5,712 bases of DNA from Rubrivivax sp. (lineage in GTDB: Bacteria; Pseudomonadota; Gammaproteobacteria; Burkholderiales; Burkholderiaceae_C). How positions within the stretch are numbered: position 1 is the first letter of the stretch; each line of letters starts with the position of its first letter. Shown here piece by piece: positions 1 through 5,287 of this stretch. The position numbers were made by a program, and so were the translations under genes. The DNA is taken from positions 1 to 5,712 of the forward strand of contig JADZCL010000411.1 of NCBI GenBank assembly GCA_020851615.1, in the 5' to 3' direction. Under the pieces are notes generated by a model. The model saw only the letters and a program-made list of their open reading frames with translations, was not told the DNA's origin and searched no databases.

Positions 1-83
1 CCCAGCACCAGCAGGCGCGGGCCCGGACGCAGGCCCAGGAACTGGTGCACGCGCAGGGCGTGGCGGGTCGGGGCGTCGCTCAT
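1..83 (-). CDS. 5' end of a possible succinylglutamate desuccinylase/aspartoacylase-family protein (partial)
   Basis: Only the first 27 codons are in the window; the gene continues past the left edge. The start reads MSDAPTRHALRVHQFLGLRP, followed by GPRLLVLG. A short polar N-terminus leading into 'GLRPGPRLLVLG' resembles the first beta-strand of M14-type succinylglutamate desuccinylase/aspartoacylase proteins, where a zinc-binding HGNE motif follows. That motif would lie outside the window, so the family call is a resemblance and not a demonstration. I chose the ATG at 81-83 because GGAGAAG sits 6 bases upstream. An in-frame ATG at 96-98 would add five residues (MEKTD) but would place the Shine-Dalgarno inside the coding region. 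The gene lies 62 bases downstream of the GGDEF gene on the same strand and could be co-transcribed with it. That a coding region starts here is fairly secure; the product is not. Confidence 0.45.
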   Translation of the reverse strand, partial: MSDAPTRHALRVHQFLGLRPGPRLLVL

Positions 84-89
84 GTCGGT

Positions 90-96
90 CTTCTCC
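90..96 (-). promoter_or_regulatory. Ribosome binding site GGAGAAG for the left-edge gene
   Basis: On the minus strand GGAGAAG is followed by 6 bases and then the ATG at 83-81. This good Shine-Dalgarno match decides between the ATG at 83 and the in-frame ATG at 98, which overlaps the site itself. Confidence 0.6.
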
Positions 97-119
97 ATTC
101 GATGTCCTGCGCGGCGCGC

Positions 120-149
120 AGCATAGCGGGCGACCCCGGGCCGCGTCAG
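120..149 (-). promoter_or_regulatory. Weak candidate sigma70-type promoter for the left-edge gene
   Basis: The minus strand has CTGACG (149-144, 4 of 6 to TTGACA), an 18-base spacer, and TATGCT (125-120, 4 of 6 to TATAAT). Transcription would start about 30 bases before the ATG at 83. The -35 element overlaps the stop codon of the GGDEF gene, so the downstream gene may have its own promoter instead of, or as well as, read-through. This is pattern matching only, and such matches arise by chance. Confidence 0.2.
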
Positions 150-1237
150 GCAGCCAGCACGAGGGTGTTGCGGCCCTGCCGCTTGGCCTCGGTGAGCGCG
201 CGCTCGGCGCGGTCCAGCGTCATCTCGACCGACTCGCCGGCATGGTGCTCGGCCAGGCCCGCCGACAAGGTCACCGCCAGCGCCCCCCCGGGCACGGCGA
301 TCTGCAGGCCGGCCAGCCCGCTGCGCACGCGCTCGACGCCACCGCGGGCCAGCGGTGCGCGCGCATCGCACAGCAGCAGCACGAAGCGGTCACCGCCCCA
401 GCGCGCAAAGGCATCGGAGACGCGCACCCGGCGCATCGCCTCGTGCGCGACGCTGCGCAGCACGGCGTCACCGACGGCGCGCCCGCGCGTCTCGTTGACC
501 GTCTTGAAGTGGTCGATGTCCAGCACCGCAATGCAGAAGCTGCGCCCCGAGCGGATGCAGCGCTGGTGCTCCTGCTGCATCAGCTCGCCGATGTGGCGGC
601 GGTTGACGAGCCCGGTCAGCTCGTCGCGCGTGGCCAGCTCGCGGATGCGTTCGAGTGCGGCCTGCAGCTCCTGCTGCTGGCGGCGGCTGCGCTCGCGCAT
701 GCGCGCCAGCCGCGCCGTCAGCACCGAGGCCGCAGGCAGCATGGTGGCCACGAGGCCGAAATGCACGATCTCCACCCAGGGCCAGCCGCTGCGCTGCAGC
801 GCCAGCCACAGCATCACCAGGCCCAGCAGCGCCGCAGCCAGCACGCTGCCGATGCGCATCTGCCGTGGCGTGGCCGAGAGCATGGTCGCCATCAGCACCA
901 CCATCAACACCAGGAACAAGCCGCCGCGCGCCACCCCGGCCAGCAGATAGCCCGCCGCGCAGGCCGCACTGCCGCCGACGATCTGCACGACGGTGAGCGC
1001 CGGGTCGGGGAAGCGGCGTGACCAGCCGCTGCGGATTGCCGCGTACACGAGCAGCGCCCCGCCGGGCGCCAGCAGCGCCCACACCAGCACCGCACCCCGC
1101 GGCGCCACGCCGCCCAGCGCCAGCAGCAGCAGCGCCACCGCACCGATCGACATCGCGATCACCAGCATGACCGCCTGCACCAGGCGCGTGCGTTGCACGG
1201 GGTCTGTCGTCAGCAGGGGGTCCAGCAGGCGGCGCAT
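146..1237 (-). CDS. Six-TM membrane protein with C-terminal GGDEF (diguanylate cyclase-like) domain, motif GGDRF
   Basis: This is a 363-aa membrane-anchored protein of the GGDEF family, whose active members make cyclic di-GMP from two GTP on the cytoplasmic side. Hydrophobic segments lie at about residues 21-43, 48-68, 81-101, 106-120, 131-147 and 154-177, giving six likely helices with both ends in the cytoplasm. A charged, Gln/Arg-rich linker (178-204, likely coiled coil) leads into the GGDEF domain (205-361). That domain opens with DELTGLVNRRH and carries LDIDHFK (239-245), which holds the metal-binding Asp. The inhibitory-site RxxD is present as RVSD (272-275), the canonical five residues before the signature. 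The signature itself reads GGDRF (281-285), with Arg in place of the usual Glu, and the usual 'NDxxGH' reads NETRGR. Catalysis is therefore uncertain; the protein may be a c-di-GMP-binding or degenerate member. I chose the ATG at 1237 because MRRLLDP directly precedes the first helix. A longer frame to 1327 adds an unsupported stretch within the divergent promoter region. No sensor domain was recognised in the membrane part. Confidence 0.9.
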   Translation of the reverse strand: MRRLLDPLLTTDPVQRTRLVQAVMLVIAMSIGAVALLLLALGGVAPRGAVLVWALLAPGGALLVYAAIRSGWSRRFPDPALTVVQIVGGSAACAAGYLLAGVARGGLFLVLMVVLMATMLSATPRQMRIGSVLAAALLGLVMLWLALQRSGWPWVEIVHFGLVATMLPAASVLTARLARMRERSRRQQQELQAALERIRELATRDELTGLVNRRHIGELMQQEHQRCIRSGRSFCIAVLDIDHFKTVNETRGRAVGDAVLRSVAHEAMRRVRVSDAFARWGGDRFVLLLCDARAPLARGGVERVRSGLAGLQIAVPGGALAVTLSAGLAEHHAGESVEMTLDRAERALTEAKRQGRNTLVLAA

Positions 1238-1332
1238 CGGCTCCAACGGTCCTTCCAGGCGGGCAAGCGTAGCGCAAGCGCCCCCACGCGCGGTGCAGGG
1301 CGTCAAGCGCGGCCGCCCCCAAGGCACTGCGC

Positions 1333-1361
1333 GAGACAGGCTGCAGCCTGCGTCCTACACT
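1333..1361 (+). promoter_or_regulatory. Candidate sigma70-type promoter of the oxidoreductase gene
   Basis: GAGACA at 1333-1338 (4 of 6 to TTGACA) is followed by a 17-base spacer and TACACT at 1356-1361 (4 of 6 to TATAAT, with the important A2 and T6 kept). Transcription would begin near 1368, leaving a leader of roughly 26 bases before the ATG at 1394. The 17-base spacing is optimal, and a palindrome in the spacer strengthens the case for a controlled promoter. The call rests on sequence pattern only. Confidence 0.4.
1337..1350. promoter_or_regulatory. Perfect 14-bp palindrome, candidate operator
   Basis: CAGGCTGCAGCCTG equals its own reverse complement across all 14 bases. It overlaps the last two bases of the candidate -35 hexamer and fills most of the spacer. 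A dimeric repressor bound here would block RNA polymerase, whereas an activator would more usually sit upstream of the -35. I do not recognise the motif as the site of a particular regulator, and no regulator gene is in the window. Confidence 0.4.
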
Positions 1362-1393
1362 GCCCGCCACCTCTTCGGCCCGCCTGCATCGAC

Positions 1394-4300
1394 ATGAATG
1401 CCCCCTTGCCAGACACCATTCGCAAGGCACTGGAATCCGTCACGCTGGACGACAAGTACACGCTCGCCGCCGGCCGCGCCTTCATGAGCGGGGTGCAGGC
1501 CCTGGTGCGCCTGCCCATGCTCCAGCGCATGCGCGACGGCGCCAGCGGACTCAACACCGCCGGCTTCGTGAGCGGCTACCGCGGCAGCCCGCTGGGCGGC
1601 TACGACCAGGCGCTGTGGCAGGCACGCGAGCATCTGGCGGCGCAGAACATCGTCTTCCAGCCCGGCGTCAACGAGGAGCTGGCTGCCACCGCACTGTGGG
1701 GCACGCAGTTGCTGGACATCTTCCCGCAGCAGCGCAAGTTCGACGGCGTGTTCGGCATCTGGTACGGCAAGGGGCCGGGTGTGGACCGCTGCGGCGATGT
1801 CTTCAAGCACGCCAACATGGCCGGCACGGCGCGCCACGGCGGCGTGATCGCCGTGGCCGGCGACGACCATGTCGCCAAGAGCAGCACCGCGGCGCACCAG
1901 AGCGACCACATCTTCAAGGCCTGCGGGCTGCCGGTCTTCTTCCCGGCCAGCGTGCAGGAGATCCTCGACCTCGGCCTGCACGCCTTCGCGCTCAGCCGCT
2001 TCGCCGGCGTGTGGGCCGGCATGAAGACGATCCAGGAGGTGGTCGAGTCATCGGCCTCGGTCGTCGTCGATCCCGCCCGCGTGCAGATCGTGCTGCCCGA
2101 GGACTTCACGATGCCCGCAGGCGGCGTGCACGTGCGCTGGCCCGACCACGCGCTCGAGCAGGAGGCGCGCCTCTTCGAGCACAAGTGGTACGCCGCGCTG
2201 GCCTACGTGCGTGCCAACTCGCTCAACCGCGACGTCGTGCGCACCGACGCCGACCGCTTCGGCCTGATCGGCAGCGGCAAGGCCTACAACGACATGCGCC
2301 AGGCGCTGGTCGACCTCGGCCTGGACGACGACACCTGCCGGCGCCTGGGCATCCGCGTGCACAAGGTGGCTGTCGTCTGGCCGCTCGAAGCCACCATCGC
2401 GCGCCGCTTCGCCCAGGGGCTGCAGGAAATCCTGGTGGTCGAGGAGAAGCGCCAGCTCATCGAGTACCAGTTGAAGGAAGAGCTCTACAACTGGCGCGAC
2501 GACGTGCGCCCCAACGTGCTGGGCAAGTTCGACGAGGATGCAGGCGACGCCAGCGGCGGCGAATGGAGCCGCCCCAACCCGAGCGCCCACACCCTGCTGC
2601 GCGCCAAGGCCGATCTGACGCCGGCGCTCATCGCGCGCGCCATCGCGCGCCGCCTGCGCCGGCTGGGCGTCGACACCGACACCGCGCGCCGCCTGGACGA
2701 ACGCGTGGCATCGATCGACGCGCGCGAGCAGGCGCTGGCGCAGATCCCCGCCGGTGGCGAACGCACGCCCTGGTTCTGCAGCGGCTGCCCGCACAACACG
2801 AGCACGCGCGTGCCCGCGGGCTCGCGCGCGTCCGCGGGCATCGGTTGCCATTTCATGGCCACCTGGATGGACCGCAGCACCGTCACCTTCAGCCAGATGG
2901 GCGGCGAAGGCGTGGGCTGGGTCGGCCAGGCTCCGTTCACGACCGAGAAGCACATCTTCGCCAACCTGGGCGACGGGACCTACTTCCACAGCGGCGTCCT
3001 GGCCGTGCGCCAGGCCATCGCCGCGCGCGTCAACATCACCTACAAGATCCTCTTCAACGACGCCGTGGCGATGACCGGCGGCCAGCCGGTGGATGGCACG
3101 CTGCGCGTGCCGGAGATGACGCGCGAACTCGACGCCGAGGGTGCGCAGAAGATCGTCGTCGTCACCGACGAGCCCGCGAAGTACGCCAGCGTGCAGGCCC
3201 GCCTGGCGCAGGGCGTGAGCGTGCGCCACCGCGACGAGCTCGACGCCGTGCAGCGCGAGCTGCGCGAGATCCCGGGCTGCACCATCCTGATCTACGACCA
3301 GACCTGCGCCACCGAGAAGCGCCGCCGCCGCAAGCGCGGCACGCTGGCGACGCCGGCGAAGACGGTGCTCATCAACGAGGCGGTGTGCGAAGGCTGCGGT
3401 GACTGCAGCGTGCAGAGCAACTGCCTCAGCGTGGAGCCGGTGCAGACCGAGTTCGGCCGCAAGCGGCGCATCAACCAGAGCACCTGCAACAAGGACTTCA
3501 GCTGCGTGAAGGGCTTCTGCCCGAGCTTCGTCACCATCGAAGGCGGCACCCCCAGGAAACCCGCACGCCAGACCCGCGGCGACCTGGGCTCGCTGCCGCC
3601 ACCCCCCGAGCCCGCGCTGCCGCTGGCCGATGCGGCCTACGGCATCCTGGTCGCCGGCGTCGGCGGCACCGGCGTCATCACCATCGGTCAGCTGCTGGGC
3701 ATGGCTGCACACCTCGAGGGCAAGGGCGTGGTGACGCAGGACGCCGGCGGGCTGGCCCAGAAAGGCGGCGCGGCGTGGAGCCACGTGCAGATCGCCAACC
3801 GCCCCGAAGCCATCTTCACGAGCAAGGTCGAGAGCGCCCAGGCCGATCTCGTGATCGCCTGCGACGCCATCGTCGCTGCGACCCGGCCCACGCTGCAGGT
3901 GATGAGCAAGGGACGCAGCTTCGTGGCGCTGAACGACCACGCCACGCCGACCGCCGCCGTCGTGCGCAACCGCGACTGGCAGTTCCCGGCTGCGCACTGC
4001 CACGCCGCAGTCGCCGCCGCAGTCGGGCCCGGGCAGTTGGGCGCACTCGACGCCGAAGCGTTCGCACTGCAGTTGCTCGGCGACTCGATCTACACCAACC
4101 CGCTGCTGCTTGGCTACGCGTGGCAACGGGGTCGCATCCCGCTCACGCGAGCGGCGCTGCGCCGGGCGATGGAGCTCAACGGCGTGCAGGTCGAGAACAA
4201 CCAGTCCGCCTTCGAGTGGGGTCGCCACTGCGCACACGACCTCGCCGCGGTGCAGGCGCTGTGCGCCGCACCGCCAGGGATCGAAGCGGCCCGCAAGCCC

Positions 4301-4930
4301 ACGCTTGCGGACCTCGTCGCGCGCCGCGTCGACCATCTCCGCGACTGGCAGGACGCGGCCTACGCGCAGTCCTACCGCGACTTCGTGACGAGGGTCCAGG
4401 CGGCCGAGGCGACGCTGGCACAGGGCGCGGGCCTGGCCGAAGCCGTGGCGCACAACCTCTTCAAGCTGATGGCCTACAAGGACGAGTACGAGGTCGCCCG
4501 CCTGCACACGGACCCGGCCTTCGTCGCGAAGATCGAATCGATGTTCGAGAGCGACTACCGCATCGTGCACCACCTCGCGCCGCCGCTGCTGGCGCGGCGC
4601 AACTCGCAGGGCGAGCTCGTCAAGTCACCCTACGGCCCCTGGGTGCGGCGCGCGTTCGGGCTGCTGAAGCGGATGAAGGGCTTGCGCGGCGGTCCGCTGG
4701 ATCCCTTCGGCTACAGCGCGGAGCGGCGTAGCGAGCGCGCCCTCATCGCCGACTACCGCGCCACCATCGAGGAGCTGCTCCTGAAGCTGGACACCGCGCG
4801 CCTGCCGCTGGCCGTGCAGATCGCGTCGGTGCCGGACGAGATTCGCGGCTTCGGACACGTCAAGGAACGCAACCTGAAGGCCGCCCGCGAGACCTGGGCA
4901 CGCCTGCTGGCGCAGTGGCGGGCGGCCTGA
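1394..4930 (+). CDS. Indolepyruvate ferredoxin oxidoreductase-family protein (fused IorA-IorB type with C-terminal DUF6537)
   Basis: This 1178-aa cytoplasmic enzyme is expected to convert indolepyruvate, phenylpyruvate or similar aryl-pyruvates plus CoA to aryl-acetyl-CoA and CO2, reducing ferredoxin. Archaeal enzymes use separate IorA and IorB chains; here they are one polypeptide. Order of parts: pyrimidine-binding-like domain (about 20-240, with GYRGSPLGGYD at 61-71 and NEEL at 93-96); middle domain (about 285-375); thiamine-diphosphate domain (about 460-640) with CSGCPHN (462-468), GDGTYF (526-531) and FNDAVAMTGGQ (554-564). A basic patch EKRRRRKRG (641-649) leads to the Fe-S segment, with Cys 665, 668, 671, 677, 698, 704 and 709. 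The gamma-type domain (about 748-950) has GVGGTG (755-760) and AGGLAQKGGA (784-793). The C-terminal DUF6537 region (about 970-1175) contains NLFKLMAYKDEYEVARL. The ATG at 1394 is chosen because DDKYTLAAGRAFMSGVQALV follows at the usual family position; the frame stays open upstream into the GGDEF gene but has no support there. No clear Shine-Dalgarno precedes it. A relaxed 2-oxoacid specificity remains possible. Confidence 0.93.
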   Translation: MNAPLPDTIRKALESVTLDDKYTLAAGRAFMSGVQALVRLPMLQRMRDGASGLNTAGFVSGYRGSPLGGYDQALWQAREHLAAQNIVFQPGVNEELAATALWGTQLLDIFPQQRKFDGVFGIWYGKGPGVDRCGDVFKHANMAGTARHGGVIAVAGDDHVAKSSTAAHQSDHIFKACGLPVFFPASVQEILDLGLHAFALSRFAGVWAGMKTIQEVVESSASVVVDPARVQIVLPEDFTMPAGGVHVRWPDHALEQEARLFEHKWYAALAYVRANSLNRDVVRTDADRFGLIGSGKAYNDMRQALVDLGLDDDTCRRLGIRVHKVAVVWPLEATIARRFAQGLQEILVVEEKRQLIEYQLKEELYNWRDDVRPNVLGKFDEDAGDASGGEWSRPNPSAHTLLRAKADLTPALIARAIARRLRRLGVDTDTARRLDERVASIDAREQALAQIPAGGERTPWFCSGCPHNTSTRVPAGSRASAGIGCHFMATWMDRSTVTFSQMGGEGVGWVGQAPFTTEKHIFANLGDGTYFHSGVLAVRQAIAARVNITYKILFNDAVAMTGGQPVDGTLRVPEMTRELDAEGAQKIVVVTDEPAKYASVQARLAQGVSVRHRDELDAVQRELREIPGCTILIYDQTCATEKRRRRKRGTLATPAKTVLINEAVCEGCGDCSVQSNCLSVEPVQTEFGRKRRINQSTCNKDFSCVKGFCPSFVTIEGGTPRKPARQTRGDLGSLPPPPEPALPLADAAYGILVAGVGGTGVITIGQLLGMAAHLEGKGVVTQDAGGLAQKGGAAWSHVQIANRPEAIFTSKVESAQADLVIACDAIVAATRPTLQVMSKGRSFVALNDHATPTAAVVRNRDWQFPAAHCHAAVAAAVGPGQLGALDAEAFALQLLGDSIYTNPLLLGYAWQRGRIPLTRAALRRAMELNGVQVENNQSAFEWGRHCAHDLAAVQALCAAPPGIEAARKPTLADLVARRVDHLRDWQDAAYAQSYRDFVTRVQAAEATLAQGAGLAEAVAHNLFKLMAYKDEYEVARLHTDPAFVAKIESMFESDYRIVHHLAPPLLARRNSQGELVKSPYGPWVRRAFGLLKRMKGLRGGPLDPFGYSAERRSERALIADYRATIEELLLKLDTARLPLAVQIASVPDEIRGFGHVKERNLKAARETWARLLAQWRAA

Positions 4931-4949
4931 GTCTGTGCTGGGATCGCGC
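4931..4949. other. 19-base gap between convergent stop codons
   Basis: Only 19 bases separate the TGA of the oxidoreductase gene from the TGA of the DUF3567 gene on the opposite strand. I see no GC-rich hairpin followed by a T run in either direction, so no intrinsic terminator can be called. Transcripts may end by Rho action or overlap at their 3' ends. Confidence 0.6.
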
Positions 4950-5231
4950 TCAGTGCATCACCAGCGGCTGCTGCGCCAGTTCAGTGAAGCGGCCGATGTA
5001 GGCGTCGAAGGCCTCGGGGCTGGGGTCGTTGTCGGCGATCGCCTGCACGCCGCTCCTGAAGTGCTCGGCGAGCGCCCCTTCGATGAAGATCTCCTTGCGC
5101 AGCAGCTTGTCGACGATCTCATAGCCGCCGCGACCGCGCGCCGGGGCCGCGATGCCCGCGGCGGCATCTGCGGCATCGGGCAACTCGATCTGCACGACGA
5201 CGTAGCTGTCGGAGTTGTAGAGCATCTGCAT
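4950..5231 (-). CDS. DUF3567 family protein (small conserved betaproteobacterial protein)
   Basis: This is a complete 93-aa soluble protein of unknown function. It starts MQMLYNSDSYVVVQIELPD and has the family's central block GGYEIVDKLLRKEIFIEG (about residues 35-52). It ends with an acidic helical part and a short hydrophobic tail, FTELAQQPLVMH. An Ala-rich insertion (about 20-33, ADAAAGIAAPARGRG) separates the first strands from the central block and is probably a lineage-specific loop. There is no signal peptide, membrane segment or recognisable catalytic motif. The start is firm because AAGGAGGT lies 7 bases upstream of the ATG. It follows the DUF3108 gene by 56 bases on the same strand and is likely co-transcribed with it. 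The family is widely kept in Burkholderiales and relatives, which suggests a housekeeping role, but none is known to me. Confidence 0.88.
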   Translation of the reverse strand: MQMLYNSDSYVVVQIELPDAADAAAGIAAPARGRGGYEIVDKLLRKEIFIEGALAEHFRSGVQAIADNDPSPEAFDAYIGRFTELAQQPLVMH

Positions 5232-5238
5232 GGTGCGG

Positions 5239-5246
5239 ACCTCCTT
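5239..5246 (-). promoter_or_regulatory. Strong ribosome binding site AAGGAGGT of the DUF3567 gene
   Basis: On the minus strand AAGGAGGT is followed by CCGCACC (7 bases) and the ATG at 5231. It is a full match to the anti-Shine-Dalgarno core and the strongest site in the window. It implies high translation of this small protein and fixes its start. Confidence 0.85.
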
Positions 5247-5278
5247 GGTCGCTCGTTACCGCGGAGATGGCCGCGACC
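5247..5278 (-). promoter_or_regulatory. Alternative hairpins in the DUF3108-DUF3567 spacer
   Basis: Two stems can form in this leader. GGTCGC pairs with GCGACC (5273-5278 with 5247-5252, 6 bp, 20-base loop), ending exactly next to the Shine-Dalgarno. Alternatively CGCGG pairs with CCGCG (5271-5275 with 5260-5264, 5 bp, 6-base loop). They share 5273-5275, so only one can form at a time. There is no T run, so neither is an intrinsic terminator. In GC-rich DNA short stems are common, and a function is only a possibility. Confidence 0.2.
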
Positions 5279-5287
5279 GCGCCGATT

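Larger units (their letters stand above)
1238..1393. promoter_or_regulatory. Divergent intergenic region between the GGDEF gene and the oxidoreductase gene
   Basis: These 156 bases separate two genes transcribed away from each other, so any promoters and operators for both should lie here. The rightward side has a fair promoter candidate at 1333-1361 and a 14-bp palindrome at 1337-1350. The leftward side has a TTGACG hexamer on the minus strand, but no -10 hexamer at a usable distance. GCAAGCG occurs twice, at 1263-1269 and 1274-1280, 11 bases apart. No RNA gene was seen. Confidence 0.7.

Noticed and set aside
84..145. An intrinsic terminator after the GGDEF gene.
   Set aside because: Short GC stems such as CGGG-GTCG-CCCG can form, but no T run follows, so a terminator cannot be called.
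242..1021. A plus-strand frame with a His/Gln-rich translation opposite the GGDEF gene.
   Set aside because: It is the antisense shadow of Leu/Val/Met-rich transmembrane codons. The minus-strand frame has clear membrane helices and a GGDEF domain.
1270..1290. A sigma54-like TGG...TTGC pattern on the minus strand upstream of the GGDEF gene.
   Set aside because: The distance between the GG and GC elements is two bases too short for a -24/-12 promoter.
1238..1327. A longer N-terminus for the GGDEF protein, starting at 1327.
   Set aside because: The extra 30 residues show no membrane or domain character and lie in the divergent intergenic region. The ATG at 1237 directly precedes the first transmembrane segment.
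1193..1393. A longer N-terminus for the oxidoreductase, starting 67 codons upstream.
   Set aside because: The added residues are Arg/Pro/Ala-rich, overlap the GGDEF gene and its promoter region, and would cross the candidate promoter. Family similarity begins just after the ATG at 1394.
1615..3402. A 595-codon open frame on the plus strand in another frame inside the oxidoreductase gene.
   Set aside because: The product is an Arg/Ala/Gly-rich frame shadow with no recognisable domain, wholly within the real gene.
2048..4573. An 841-codon open frame on the minus strand opposite the oxidoreductase gene.
   Set aside because: Its translation is low-complexity Ala/Arg/Val/His-rich with no domain pattern. 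Long antisense frames without stops are expected opposite genes with strong G/C in third codon positions, and the plus-strand product is unmistakable.
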